A stretch of DNA of 64,000 bases from NCBI GenBank assembly GCA_951802425.1, contig OX637796.1, forward strand, positions 2,232,001 through 2,296,000, read 5' to 3'. Positions 31,051 to 43,811 of the stretch are shown one piece after another. This DNA is from Clavaria fumosa (taxonomy: Eukaryota > Basidiomycota > Agaricomycetes > Agaricales > Clavariaceae). The notes beneath the pieces were generated by a model. The model saw nothing but the letters and a program-made list of their open reading frames with translations, did no database searches and was not told the DNA's origin. A program made the position numbers and the translations under genes. Every line of letters begins with the position of its first letter. The stretch's first letter is position 1.

Positions 31051-33093
31051 ATGTCGGAGCCTACGTACGTGCAGGATGCTGCTTGGGTGTGTATGGTTTT
31101 GCTGAGAAGCTATTACCCTGGTTCAGCGGTGATATTGGCCTTATTGGCTTGGCCGTCATGGTGGGTATCGAAAACGATCCTTATCTACCTAGTGCTCACC
31201 CTATGTTGTGTAGGGCCAGAATCTAATTCTTAACATGAACGACAAAGGGTTCACCGTCGTCGCTTACAATCGCACCACCTCCAAAGTTGACTACTTCTTG
31301 GCAAACGAAGCGAAAGGTGCACTTGCGTCTAATATCATACTCACTCCGAATCACCTAACTAGTATGCTAGGCACGAAGGTCCAGGGCGCTCACTCCGTGC
31401 AAGAGCTCTGCAGCAAGCTCAAGAAGCCGCGTAAGATCATCCTTCTCGTCAAGGCTGGCCCCGCCGTGGACGACTTCATCCAGCAACTCGAGCCGCACCT
31501 CGAGCCGGGCGACATCATCATTGACGGTGGCAACTCGCACTACCCGGACTCGATCCGCCGCGCGAAGGAGCTCGAGGCCAAGGGCCTGCTCTTCGTCGGG
31601 TCCGGCGTCTCGGGCGGCGAGGAGGGTGCGCGGTACGGTCCGTCGCTCATGCCTGGTGGATCACCCCCTGCGTGGCCGGCGATTAAGGAAATCTTCCAGA
31701 AGACGGCCGCCGTGGCTTATGGTAAACCGTGCTGTGACTGGGTTGGACCTTCCGGGTCAGGGCACTATGTCAAAATGGTTCATAATGGGAAGGGCGAAAT
31801 CACTATGTTTGCTCCTTTTCTCAATCTGACTCCAGTGCTTTTTTTTAGGCATTGAGTATGGCGACATGCAGCTGATTGCGGAGGCGTATGATATTCTGAA
31901 GCGAGGTCTGGGCCTCAACGAAGACGAAATTGCGGATATCTTCTCCAAGTGGAACAAGGGTGTCCTGGACTCATTCTTGATTGAAATTACCGCCAACATC
32001 CTCAAATTCAAAGATGATGACGGCGAGCCTGTTGTCTGCAAAATTCTGGATCAGGCCGGCCAGAAGGGTACGGGTAAGTGGACCGCCGTCAATGCCCTTG
32101 ACACCGGAGTGCCTGGTCAGTTCTACACCCATTTCTAATCTTTGGAACCGGTTGCGAGTTTTTTAAACAGTGACACTCATTGGCGAGGCCGTGTTTGCTC
32201 GGTGCCTTTCTGCCATCAAAACTGAGCGTGTATCGGCAAGCAAAGCCATCGCTGGCCCACAAAAGGAGCCTTTCCGCGGCGACAAGAAGCAGTTCATCGA
32301 TGATCTCGAGCAAGCGCTTTACGCCTCCAAAATCATTTCATACACGCAGGGTTTCATGCTCATGCGAGAGACTGCTAAAGAGGTCAGAGTCCTCCCAATT
32401 GATTACGGTACACACGTTTACACAATCCTTTCAGCTTAACTGGCAATTGAACTACGCGGGAATTGCTAGCATGTGGCGAGGTGGTTGTATTATCAAGGTC
32501 ACACACCATGCTTGCTTCCTTGCTCGAAAGCTTGAGTCCTCTACAGAGCGTGTTTTTAAGTGATATTGCGTTGGCATACGAGAAGAATCCCAAACTCCAA
32601 TCGTTGCTTTTCGACGACTTCTTCAACAAAGGCAAATAGACATTTTTCGTTCTATTTTTGACTGACTTGCAATAACATACTTATTGTGTCCCGATCTCTA
32701 GCTGTGCACATAGCTCAGCCTGGTTGGAGACGTGTCATTGCTCAAGCCGTCCTTTGGGGTATTCCTACTCCCGCTTTCAGCACGGCTCTCGCTTTCTTCG
32801 ATGGTTATCGAAGCGAGATCGTTCCAGCGAACTTGGTTCAAGCCCAGGTATGTTATGAGCATGTCCACAGTAGCTAGTATTGTCTGCTGACATTACTCTG
32901 CCTAGCGGGACTACTTCGGCGCCCACACATTCAAAGTGCTTCCCGGCAAAGAGAACTCCAAGTTCAAGAAGGGCGAAGACATCCGTACGCCTTGCGGTCT
33001 ACTTCACTCTTTCGCATATCTCTGACGATGATGATAGACGTCAATTGGACCGGTCGTGGGGGCAACGTCTCTGCTAGCTCTTACGTCGCGTGA
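31051..33093 (+). CDS. GND1: 6-phosphogluconate dehydrogenase (decarboxylating)
   Basis: Eleven exons: 31051-31064, 31127-31160, 31214-31316, 31371-31787, 31849-32115, 32171-32382, 32435-32497, 32547-32631, 32702-32847, 32906-32984, 33038-33093. They give 491 residues (yeast Gnd1 is 489). The NADP-binding [17 protein letters not shown], the substrate loop [21 protein letters not shown] and the catalytic [18 protein letters not shown] are intact across joins. The enzyme oxidises 6-phosphogluconate to ribulose 5-phosphate and CO2, making cytosolic NADPH in the oxidative pentose phosphate pathway. Two introns are odd. The one at 31788-31848 starts GG where GTAAGG would be expected. The one at 32632-32701 has a GC donor. 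If the first is not removed, the protein stops 19 residues after the catalytic segment. Confidence 0.95.
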
Positions 33094-33900
33094 TGTCCAG
33101 GAGCAGAAATAAAGTGTATTGCATCTGTTAGATACAAAAGTTCCAAGGCCAATGGATGTACTTCTTCTGTAGAGTATCGGGATTCACGAATTTGAATGCC
33201 AACTGCCTGAGCGTGCGTGATGTACGACACTCACGTGTTGCGTGAGAATTTCTGACTTGACCCTTCCTCGGTTGACGAACCGTACCAACCTGTACCAGTG
33301 CAAGACAATTCTGCATGATTATGCTATGGACAATGCGATTGACGTTCCCGAACAGCCCATACCCTTGAGACCATATTCCAGGCGTCAACATGAGAAGCAG
33401 AGAGGCGGCTTGATCTGAGCCATATAGTCACCACGTGTGGATGCAAGAGTATTAACGCGCGAATACATTCCAGAGTTGTGAACTGGACGCATAGATGGGG
33501 ATTTGGAAAGCTGTCACCGACAAACTGCGGTTGATTGACCGCCCTGCTCTCGTGGAATATGGATTGTATGAGGATTAGACCTCGAATTAGCGGTCTGGTT
33601 GAATGGATCGCCCCTCATTTCTGTAATCACTGGTTAGAGCAGACGTTGACGACCACGGGCGCACTAGTCTGAATACTCTGCAGTGGGTCACGGTCGAGGA
33701 TCAATGATGAGTACGGAGAGATGAAGGGGGGTTGGTGTAAAGCCGGGTTACCAAACGGACGTAAGTGAACAAGCATCCGACCAGTTGCCGCCAATGGCCA
33801 ACACGCATTCGCACCCCCTTCCCAAGCCACCCGCGGCTGTTCCTTTTTTTCCTCATCCACATCATCACCTGCCGTTGTCCTCGCTGAGCTCAACACTATC
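33094..33900. other. intergenic region upstream of the ITC1-like gene
   Basis: Contains the 3' flank of 6PGDH and the promoter of the ITC1-like gene. I find no gene here. Confidence 0.5.
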
Positions 33901-36900
33901 ATGCCTACCTGCAGACGCAAACGCGTTGTTCTCACAGAGCCTTCCGAGACCCTCCTCCGTGCTCTCAAGTCTGATCCCGACAGAGAGGTCTATTACTTGG
34001 AACAAACCGGCGAGATTTTCGAGACCTACGAGTGCGCAATGCCTTCTATCTATCTGGGTATTTGTGCTCAAGCGCACTGTACACAAGGGCCTACGCTGCT
34101 CGGATGTCATTCTACAGGCTAAAACAGTTCCAATGCGAGGTCACTGGCAAGAGCGGTCTGGACTACTTCCAAGCCGTGGAGAGCGAACAACAAGAAGGCC
34201 GCACGATGCACTCTAGGTTTCCTGAACCTCTCAAACCTGCTATCCTCAAGGCTGTTCAATGGCGTACGTCGTGCTTTATGTCGCGTTCTGTTTCTCGCAA
34301 ATGAACACCACGCCGTCTTCTTGCAGAGGTCATGGGCCGACTCGACCATCTTGTAGAGGCGGTCTACGAGCGGTTCAAAGATCGTTATTTCCGCGATGAG
34401 AGTGAGTGCATTTCACTCGAATGTAATACCCAGTTGCTCAACTAACTCAATGTATGAATCCAGAGGTGCTAGTTGATATCAACGGCATCAAGTGCGTCAG
34501 CCCCCATCACTGCATACTACTGCGTACGAGCTGAAGTCACAGGTATCACGCCATTGTGCACAAAATCACTCCTCCCAAGTCTAACGCGAACGGCATCAAA
34601 CCCTCGTCCGAGGCATCGTCGTCAACCGCCCGCATTTCCATTCGATCCGAGAACAGCGACGAAGACCAACCCCACAAGATTGGTGGGGACCTCAAGGTTT
34701 CAGCCAAGGACGCACTTGCGCACGATGATCCCGCGCGTTATACTTATTGGGTTCGTGTCCTGGAGCTTGAAAAGGAGAGAAGCCATGAGAAGGGGAAGGC
34801 CACCGCCAAAGCCCTGATGCAATCGGGTGAACTGCTTACTGGCAGCTACGCGGAAGCACATTGCAACGCCATGAGGTCCCTTCCATTGCCCATTCCCTTT
34901 TATAGTTCACTGATCGCCGACTTCAGCCGTGACCGACTCTCGTTTTCAAAATCTATTCTTCGCAGATTTATCCGCGACTGTGTAGACCGCGAGGCGGCAG
35001 TCGCTTCGCCATGGACCGTCAAGCTAGCCATCGCAAAACGATACGGTGTCGATTCTGTAATGCCCGAAGAGACCCGAAAGGGCGTGGAGAATATTAAAAA
35101 AGGTGAGATTGACAAGAGGAAAAAGTTGTGGGAAGACAAGGAAGCGCCACCAACGAAGAAACAGAAAAAAATGACAGCTGCTCAAGAGGAGCGAGGCAAG
35201 TCTCGTTCATTTCTTTGAAGAGATGTCACCAATGTCATCCCAGCTAAAGTCCTTGCGGCTGCCGCGGAGAAGCGAGAACGAGAGGCCCGGGAGAAAGCCG
35301 CAAAACTTCAGGCCGCGAGAGAGGAGGCGGACAGACTCGCCGCTGAGAAAAAGAAGAAGAAGGCGATCCGATATCCTACAGAAGATTTAGACATCCGGAT
35401 CACTGACAGGGATAAGAAGGCAGGCATGCAAGTCCGACGACCAGAACCAGACGATTTACCCCTTCCGTTCTATGAGTTCGGACACGACACCTTTGAACAG
35501 TTTTTGATGACCTGGAATTTTCTCGTCGTCTACGGGTGAGTGCGTCCGGTATGATGATAACCCGTTTTCTTTCTTTTGAACCTGCACGAATAGGCAGCCG
35601 CTTCACTTGTCGGCATTCACATTGGACGAATTTGAGCATGCCATGCGCCATAACTCAACAGAAGCCCCGTGCACTCTACTTGCAGAAATACATTCGACGC
35701 TCATATACGTCCTCCGGACTGTGCCTTTTCAACGGCATAGTGCGATACGATCTATCATGCACCGTCAAGCTCTTGAGATCGTGAATGAAGTTGACTTTCA
35801 GCAGCTCAGCGACGCTTTGGCTGAGGTCGGTAATAACTGGGAAAGGGTACCCTTGCGCTCAGCAGAAGGACGAGCCGGTTGGGAAGATGCCCTCGTAGGC
35901 TGTTTGAAAGACGTGAGCCCTGTTCAGGTTTTCTATGGTTGTAGTGACCGAGAGATTCGTCATTCAGCACGCGTCTCTCGAGAGCTTTCCTACTTTGCAG
36001 TCTGTCCTTACAGAACTGTTATTCGACCGTGAGCTTGCAGACGGGCAACACCCGTGGTCTATTTCCCCAGGATTACATGAACCTACATCAATTGCTCCGA
36101 GGACAATTTCCAAACCTGCCGATCGATACGTTGCTCTCCGTCCTGATCGTAGAATTGCGACGCTGGCCTTCATGTGCTCCATTGCCATATCGAGCAAAGC
36201 TATTCGCGCACATATGGAGTCGTGTGAAGAGCAACTGACTGCACTGAGAAAGGAGAAGATTGAGGTTAATCGGTTGAAGAAGCAGTAGTATGTCTTCTCA
36301 TTAATATCTCCTAACTGGTTATTGAGACACACATTCTTAGCACGGAAGAGATGAACGCGTTACTCGGGGAGGAAGAGGCATCTGCGACGGCTGGAACCAA
36401 TATGGTCGACGAAGAACCAGTGTTGCAGTATCCGAGCGACCTGTCTGACATATCCCCCTCTGAAGGAGATGCTGAAACACCATCAGCCACACAACGTCGC
36501 ACTATTCGTCACGGAGACAAGGAGCAATCTCGACCCCAGACGAAAGCTCAGAACCAAGCGCATTCCAAACAACGGGAGCTTGCGAGGGCAAAGCAAGCGT
36601 CTGCAAAGCAGGCTCAGGCTGAACGCCGCCGTCTGGACGAGGAGGTCAACAAGCTTGAGCGTCGACTCGAAGGGATTGAGCGTGAATTCAGGAAGCTTTT
36701 TGGTGTCGTTAGGGTGAAGCCTCTAGGCAAAGACCGCTTTTATAACCGCATCTGGTGGTTTGATGGACTTGGTTCGGCCTCTCTGTTGGGTAGTGGCGGA
36801 GTTGTGCAATACGGCGCTGGAAGACTTTTCATTCAGGGAACAAGCACTTTCGACCTGGATCTTCTAGAGGCGCACCGCGGAAGGTTACAACGTGAGGTTG

Positions 36901-37360
36901 GAGATGATCTTAGTAGAAGACGAGATGAGGAGGAAGGTGATTATGTATTGCATTGTAGTGAAAAGTGGCTCGTGTACTCGAGCGCAGAGCAGGTACGAAA
37001 CTGATTCCCTCGTTCCGTCTATGTGTATACGAGATTGATGGTTCGAATCCCAGGTCGAAGAGTTAATTGCGTGGCTTAACCCCAAGGGAGTCCGTGAATT
37101 AGCACTGAAGAATGCGTTGACAAAGTGGTGGCCTCACATAGCTTGTGGTATGAAGAAACGGGTTGCGGTGAGCACAGTCATCATTTGTTGACTGTACACT
37201 GTCTGATGAGCTACTTCGGTCTTGTCTCAAGGATTTGTGTGTGAACGCGAAGTGGCCAGAAGCACGTCGAAGCGCCCGAACGAAGGCGAGCGCCGGACCT
37301 GATATCACTAGAGAACCGTATATGATGTGGACGAACCGAAAAGCAGTTAATCACGTCTAG
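33901..37360 (+). CDS. ISWI-complex large subunit, Itc1/ACF1-like (WAC, DDT, WHIM)
   Basis: Thirteen exons (33901-34031, 34088-34263, 34327-34401, 34464-34491, 34543-34875, 34927-35195, 35244-35535, 35594-35912, 35968-36028, 36071-36287, 36341-36992, 37054-37167, 37232-37360) give 931 residues. The WAC DNA-binding domain is at the N-terminus (EVYYLEQTGEIFETYEAYA ... SGLDYFQAVESE). A charged coiled coil precedes the DDT domain at about 415-480 (LPLPFYEFGHDTFEQFLMTW). WHIM motifs follow (RYVALRPDRRIATLAFMC; DRFYNRIWWFDGLGS near 766). Such subunits pair with the ISWI ATPase to space nucleosomes. Yeast Itc1 is the closest by layout. The intron at 35196-35243 has a GC donor (GAG|GCAAGT). Confidence 0.9.
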
Positions 37361-37739
37361 CACTTATTTTCCTCATCTTCTGAAACGGCATTCACCTTCT
37401 GGTTCTTTATCACAGTTTCTGTTTAAATTCTACATGTAATAAACTCACAATGATGACGCTCATAATATGGTTCTGTCCGCCTCCGCTACAGAGACGGGGA
37501 CGGCACTAGTTGCGCGCAGTGAACGGATCTCGTTCCCCCTAGCCAAGGAAATTATGTATTAACTGTCGCTGCAAGCTCCAAGTCTCCTCCATTGGGAACT
37601 TGAATGCATGTCAATCTGAGTCGAAGACCACGAGGGATTATATAATTCTGCCCTGCCATTCGCCCTTGTCAACGGACGGTACATAAAAACCATCCACTCG
37701 TCGTCCTCAGCGTCTCCTTCAGAATCCAAGTCAGTCGCC
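37361..37739. other. short intergenic promoter region
   Basis: Between the ITC1-like gene and the transporter gene; no gene seen. Confidence 0.5.
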
Positions 37740-40066
37740 ATGGCCTCGTTACCGAACTTCCCAATCGAGGCTACCAGCGGCCGGTCTGTTATTTCCTCTT
37801 GTGGGTTTTCGGTCTTCATCGGGTGTTTGTCACGGCAATAACTATATGAAATCATTATCCAGACCGACGATCTCAAATTCTGGTAGCGGAGTCCACAGTT
37901 GCTAGCGCAGTAGATTCCATAGCGCCATTGGGCGCAGGTCAAATACGCCCTCAACACGACCAATACATCGACTCAGACGTCGAGTGCGGTGTAGGACCAT
38001 GGCAGGACGACGTCTTCGAAGGGGAATCGGACTCCGAGGAGGATGTCCACACGCCTGTTAGAGAAGTTGTGAATTACGACGCGATCCATTCGGCGGCACT
38101 TGTCAACGAGCTCAGCGTTGGAGCAGGAGAGAGCACCCCTTTACTCCGAAAGGGCGTCTCGTTCTCTACGTACGCTCAGCCTCATCGTGATCGCGCTCTC
38201 GTAAGGCAACCTTCTACTATTCGCGCACCTTCAAATTCTCCACATTCAAACTCAAGTCTCCACCCACGTCGCCGGCATTCAGCCAGTTCCGTCACGAGCG
38301 TCAGATACAGTTTCGGAGGCCAAAGCACTTTCGGTCAGACGGTGAGTACTAGCCATTCATTCTGTCAAGTGAAGCTTAATGTTGTTGGATGATAGCTGTT
38401 CAATTCGGTGGCTATATTGGTCGGGATCGGGATTCTATCTGAGCCTCTTGCTTTTGCGTATGCCGGTTGGTTTGGTGGAACGCTTTTGATCGCGTTCTAC
38501 GGATACATATCGTGTTACACGTATATTCATTCCGTATCCGTGTGGATCCTTAGCTAATTCTCCCTGCAGTGCGAAATTGTTGGCGCGTGCTATCTTACAA
38601 GATCCTCGCTTGCTTTCCTACGGAGATATTGGCCGTAAAGCATTTGGACCCAAGTCCACCCCATTCATTAGCGCGCTTTTCTGCCTCGAATTATTTTCCG
38701 TCAGGTATGCGTCAGTTTCTATTGACATCGTCTCAACTGACCCCATCACAGTGTAGTCCTTGTCACACTCTATGCTGACTCGCTGCACACAATTGCACCA
38801 GCATATTCAGCAAATACATATAAGTTGTGGGCACGTCTAATACGCACCATCATCCTTACTCGTACCGGCTAACGGTCCTTTTTCAATCAGGGACTTGTCG
38901 TGTCAGTCGTTTTAGAGGCCCTTTCAGTCTCTTGCTGAAATGTTTTGCAGACTCATACCCACAGTGTTCCTACCCCTATCGTTACTATCGTATACCTCGA
39001 TACTCGGGATTATATCCACAGTTCTGCTTATCCTGGTCCTCATCGTCGATGGGTTGACGAAGCCAACAGCCCCAGGCAGCCTGTGGAATCCAGCGGAGAC
39101 CTCGCTTGGCATTGGAAGTTTGAGCCAGCTGGGTGGAGCATTCGGTCTGTTTATGGCAGGCGTGGGTGCTTCGTCGTTTAGTTTTGAATGCTGGAATCCT
39201 GATCCTGGCTGATTTCAGTTCTCTGGTCATGCTGTGATACCCTCATTGGTTAGGGATATGACAGATCCGTCACAGTTCAGCACGGTTATTGACAGAGCTT
39301 TTGTGAGCACTCTCGTGACAGGACCACAGGTTTCGTTCGTCTTACGCATTTACCAGTTCATCGCTACGTCGTTGTACGGGTTGATCGGTTATGCAGGTTA
39401 CCTCATGTTTGGAAATTCCGTCAGCGATGAAGTGAGCTCGGGTCATTTTTTGTCGCTTTTAATTGACCCCTGCTTCAGATCAGCATGGATTTGTTGAGAA
39501 CTCCTGGCTACAATCAGGCCTTGAATGACGCCGTCCTATGGATGCTGGTCATTACTCCACTGTGAGTCTGGCGCTGCGATCCCTTCATGTATAATTTGCT
39601 AAACGATCAACGATCATTCTAAGAACGAAATTCGCGCTCGCTACCCGACCGGTGAGTATTGTAATTATTACACAAAACCCTCCATACTCAATGTTGGCAG
39701 CTTAATATCACGCTGGAGGTCATGCTCGGGCTCGATTCCAGCTCGAATACTGTCTCGCGCGAGGAGTCTGGCAATTCGAGGACGCTTCGTCGTTCGGAAG
39801 GTCCGATCAACAAACTCAATCGTATCGCCAAGGTATTCGAGCGGGTCACGTTCACCATCCTTTCCGTGACTGTCTCTATGCTTGTGCCTGACTTCGGCTC
39901 GACAATGGCTTTCATGGGCTCATTCTCTGCCTTTGTGATTTGCGTCATCGGGCCAATTGCAGCAAATATCGCAATGCTGGGAAGAGTGGATATGTTCGAC
40001 GGAACTGTGCTGGTGATCGTGACGATCATGTCCGTTTGGGGCACCATCGTGGCCTTCAGGGTGTGA
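37740..40066 (+). CDS. vacuolar amino-acid transporter, Avt1-like (AAAP family)
   Basis: Twelve exons (37740-37800, 37863-38341, 38396-38520, 38570-38704, 38752-38830, 38891-38901, 38951-39161, 39219-39302, 39357-39431, 39479-39561, 39624-39651, 39701-40066) give 578 residues. A hydrophilic N-terminal tail of about 180 residues with acidic and Arg/Ser-rich parts precedes a membrane domain of about ten helices (LFNSVAILVGIGILSEPLAF, IGYAGYLMFGNSVSDE, TVFLPLSLLSYTSILGI, MAGFSGHAVIPSLVRDM). Family members exchange neutral amino acids with protons across the vacuolar membrane. The first intron is inferred: an ATG at 37740 and a GT-AG intron give an in-phase link to the open frame. Exon 6 is only 11 nt, and the intron before it has a GC donor (TGG|GCACGT), fixed by matching the length of the family's TPPVF-type helix. 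Confidence 0.88.
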
Positions 40067-40209
40067 GAGGACCACTTTTGATCATTCGTTTATTGGACGG
40101 AACAGGCCCGCGAGGGTTCTTGAGTCACGCAACGTTATCATAGAAATCATCATGCAGATTTTCAACTCGTCTTGAACAATATTGTCATTTGGCGTGTGCC
40201 TCTCTAATG

Positions 40210-41187
40210 TCATATCGAGCGCTCTGCATGAGCAATTATTTTGGACAGCTCTAAACATGCAAAGCAATTAGCCGGCGAAGCACAGATGAATAATTCGTCA
40301 GAGAGTGCATACGTGGTAGTTTAATATTCTCTTGAACAACCGTCGACTCTATTTGATTGTCGGGGCTGGGCGGGATCGAAATGACGTTGCCGTTCATTGT
40401 CCAGCCCAGATTTTGCACGTAGGCCTCGAGTTCCTCGCCTTGGTTTTGTTTTTAACATCGAAGGTTAGTCCTGAAATTTATACGCGAAGAAAGAAGATTC
40501 GCAGACTGACCAGTCAGATCGAGGTACAGACCCAGCCGGGCGAGCGAGATGCATGTGAAGGTCGATCTCACGGCGCGAATGACGATGTCCCTGATGGCAT
40601 CCTCAAAGCCAATGCATTCGATCGTGTAGTTGTCGCGGAATTCGTCGAGGGCCTCCGAGCGGTACCGCCCCCAGAACGCGGCGAAACGGCACTGGCGGAG
40701 GAGCGCATGCAGGTCGGACAGGATGGGGAGGAAGACGATCAGCGGGTCGGGCTCGTCGAGGCTGAGGTTGGGCGGCCGTTCGTCGAGCAGGGACACGCAC
40801 AGGTTGAAGTCGGGGAGCGATGAGGCGGTGAGGGCTTTGACGAGGATGTTGATGACGACGTCGGGATTGTATAAGACTGGATTGAATTGGTAGCTGAGGC
40901 ATGGTTAAAGAGGGGTATGAATGCCTAGTGCTAGGACATGCGTACAGTTTGAGAATTGCAAGGTTAGCAAGGCAGTCGTATTCCTGGCTGCGGATCTGAT
41001 GGTACAGATAATCTTCCAGTATCCCAACGTTGTCTGGGTTATATCGGTCTGTCGAAGTATGAACATGGTAAGTGAGAGAGGGAACAGTCATGGATGCTTG
41101 GCTCTAACCTACGCCTGATACAAGTTTCTCGATGAGTTCCGTCCGCGTCGGAGGGCAAATCCAGGCAGCCATGTTGTCCGTCGCCAT
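40210..41187 (-). CDS. translation initiation factor eIF3 subunit k
   Basis: Exons 41109-41187, 40946-41048, 40511-40893, 40313-40438 and 40210-40250 give 243 residues. The sequence follows eIF3k closely: IEKLVSGVDRYNPDNVGILE, LAILKLYQFNPVLYNPDV, LPILSDLHALLRQCRFAAFW, FEDAIRDIVIRAVRSTF, and GEELEAYVQNLGWTMNGNVI. It is a winged-helix/HEAT-like (PCI-related) small subunit of the 13-subunit eIF3 found in filamentous fungi and animals but not in baker's yeast; its loss is usually tolerated. The intron at 40439-40510 was placed to avoid a stop and to join LDLTG to EELEAY. It runs in tandem behind the Pom33-like gene, 243 bp away. Confidence 0.93.
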
Positions 41188-41429
41188 CGTGTGCGCTCAA
41201 AGCACCGTTCAGCGTTCAGACTTTTTTCGAATCACGTGGTTAACCAAAAGGAATACAGAGGAATCCGCATTGATTTACGGAGGGCGCGAAGCCTTTGCAA
41301 GGGAAGAACAGACACACGAACAGCAGACGGACATACATAGAGCTGGAGGTTTATATATGTATATTACCTGGTCCCAATCTAACCTCCGCAAAGGTCTCCG
41401 AGTCTCTCTCCTGGGTGCAGAAATGGGAA

Positions 41430-42595
41430 CTAGCTCCTTGGTGACGCGTCGGCTGGATTTTGGACCAGGACAGTCCCAACCCATCTCCCCACGACCATCT
41501 GTACTTTGTCCCAGATCTGCACCACCGTCTGAGGGGCCCCTGCACGCCGCACTCGCCTGTCGATCCATGTGTTCGTCCAAGCCGCCGCGTCCCGCGTAAA
41601 CGGTGACTGGTAGTATCTCTGGCGCAAGAAGTGTGCGTAGATGATTGGAGTCGCGAGGGAGTTTTGAAACGTGAGCGCGCCAATCAAGACGCGTGCGAAA
41701 ATCAACAACTCGATGTACGCCGCGGCTTTCATCGCCGTGTCGTAGTTGGCTGTGGGAAGGGTATCCATATTAGTACCAAAATCTAGAATTGACTACTTGT
41801 AACAGACCTTTGACCCACACTTGCAGCCTCTTTGCAATTGGATGTGGCTGAGGATTGCCATTACCAGAGCTCGGTGTGCCGGGCGGCAGAAATTGCGGCA
41901 TGAGCGTCGTACGAGTAAACGTTAAGGCATGGAACAGCGAGAATATTGTATATGGCAGTAGGGCAACTGTAAATGCCAGTGGGTCGGAGAAAGGTCTATA
42001 TGACGGGAATCGAGCCACATACGTGCCACTGGCCGAGAAGAATACCAGAAGTACGCAAGGATGAAGTATTGTACATTCTGCCATTCGGGTGTTCGATTAG
42101 TAAGAAAAGGCATAGCAGACCCATTCCAGTGGACGAACTTACCTCGTCTAGGAGGGCGCGCTTGAAATACGCTGCGCTCAGCTGTACAGGCTGATTCTAA
42201 GGTCAGTCGTCAGATCATTAATGTTCTTCACCGAACACTCACTCTCAGTGACTTCCTACGAGGTTCCGAATGGAATCAGACATTCAGCTGTAATCCGCAT
42301 GCCCACGGACTCACTGGCATACAACGGCGTAGCTTATGAGAGCGCCGGTGAAACCAGCTGCGCGATTGGGCGGTTAACGTTATATTGGGTGAGGTAAGAT
42401 TAGGGGGGGAGCACCTTTGTACCACCACAAGGAGACGTTTTTGAAGGTGATGACCGCGAAGAAATATCTGAATGCTGACAAGAGAAGAAGAAAGTGGCCC
42501 GAAGCCCAAATGTAGTGCTGCAGAGCGACCGCTTGTCAGCCAAAACCTGGGCGATGGTATTTGAAAGGATGACTATGTACCTGCGTCGTTGCCAT
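41430..42595 (-). CDS. Pom33/TMEM33-family nuclear-pore and ER membrane protein
   Basis: Seven exons (42581-42595, 42415-42517, 42323-42357, 42143-42196, 42023-42077, 41808-41966, 41430-41749) give 246 residues. Membrane segments are clear: HYIWASGHFLLLLSAFRYFF, LLPYTIFSLFHALTFTRT and AYIELLIFARVLIGALTFQN. The segment YFKRALLDENVQYFILAYFW is typical of the family. The C-terminal part has the amphipathic helices by which Pom33 and Per33 bind curved membranes at nuclear pores and the ER. Exon 3 ends at GCC GTT (donor GTATGC), which is the only choice that keeps phase with exon 4. A separate human relative is TMEM33. Role in pore biogenesis is known for yeast and inferred here. Confidence 0.85.
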
Positions 42596-42995
42596 GAACT
42601 GCGCGTGTGGTGAAGAAAAGCGAGAGGCTAACGCAAGTTTCGGAGAGCTGCAGTGTAGCTCCAACTGCAACACACGAGTAACGTGGCGGGAAGGACCTTA
42701 GGGCAGGCGGCGCTACGTGGCCCTGACGTAATACGTTTAGGATTTAACATAACACCTCGAACACCGCTACTTTGAACGAATGTAATTCGTGTACCGTACT
42801 AGATTCTTGCAATAGAAATTTTGCACCCATAGCTATTAATTCTGCAGTGTATTATAGCGTACTACACGTACGTACTAGGAAGAGACAACAGAGACAAACT
42901 CAACTGGCGCGTGATCGTAAGTCATGTGATTAGATCACGTCGAACAAATGCAGCATAGCCACCGCGTGTTGGTTGATTTGACTCGATTCGGGGAG

Positions 42996-43002
42996 TATAA
43001 AA
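42996..43002 (+). promoter_or_regulatory. TATA box of the histone H3 gene
   Basis: TATAAAA lies about 110 bp before the H3 start codon and is followed by a pyrimidine/CAA-rich leader, as expected for a strongly expressed histone gene. A TCATGTGA motif lies farther upstream at 42922-42929. Confidence 0.7.
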
Positions 43003-43107
43003 GGCGCACCCGCTTTTGCCACAGTCGGTCATTGCCCCTTTCACTTTCAACCACCACCAACACTCCTCCAACTTACAACTCCAGCTCACCTCAACTGCGC
43101 TTTATCA

Positions 43108-43734
<627 letters not shown>

Positions 43735-43811
43735 TTCATAGACGCCGTCTCCGTTGTACTCTTAGCATGATTTCTTGCTCTATATTATCATTCTCGTGAC
43801 CCATTATTACC

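Noticed and set aside
31235..31855. Single-exon 206-residue 6PGDH-like gene
   Set aside because: It only reads through one stop-free intron and then an unspliced intron; the full 11-exon model restores the complete enzyme.
37030..37060. tRNA B-box-like GGTTCGAATCC
   Set aside because: The flanks do not form a T stem, no A box lies at the right distance, and the site is the end of a well-placed intron in the ITC1-like gene.
37559..37963. Antisense open frame of 134 codons over the transporter gene start
   Set aside because: It has no recognisable domain and overlaps the supported first exons of the Avt1-like gene on the other strand.
41132..41599. Plus-strand ORF between eIF3k and the Pom33-like gene
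   Set aside because: It overlaps coding exons of both genes on the minus strand and has no domain.
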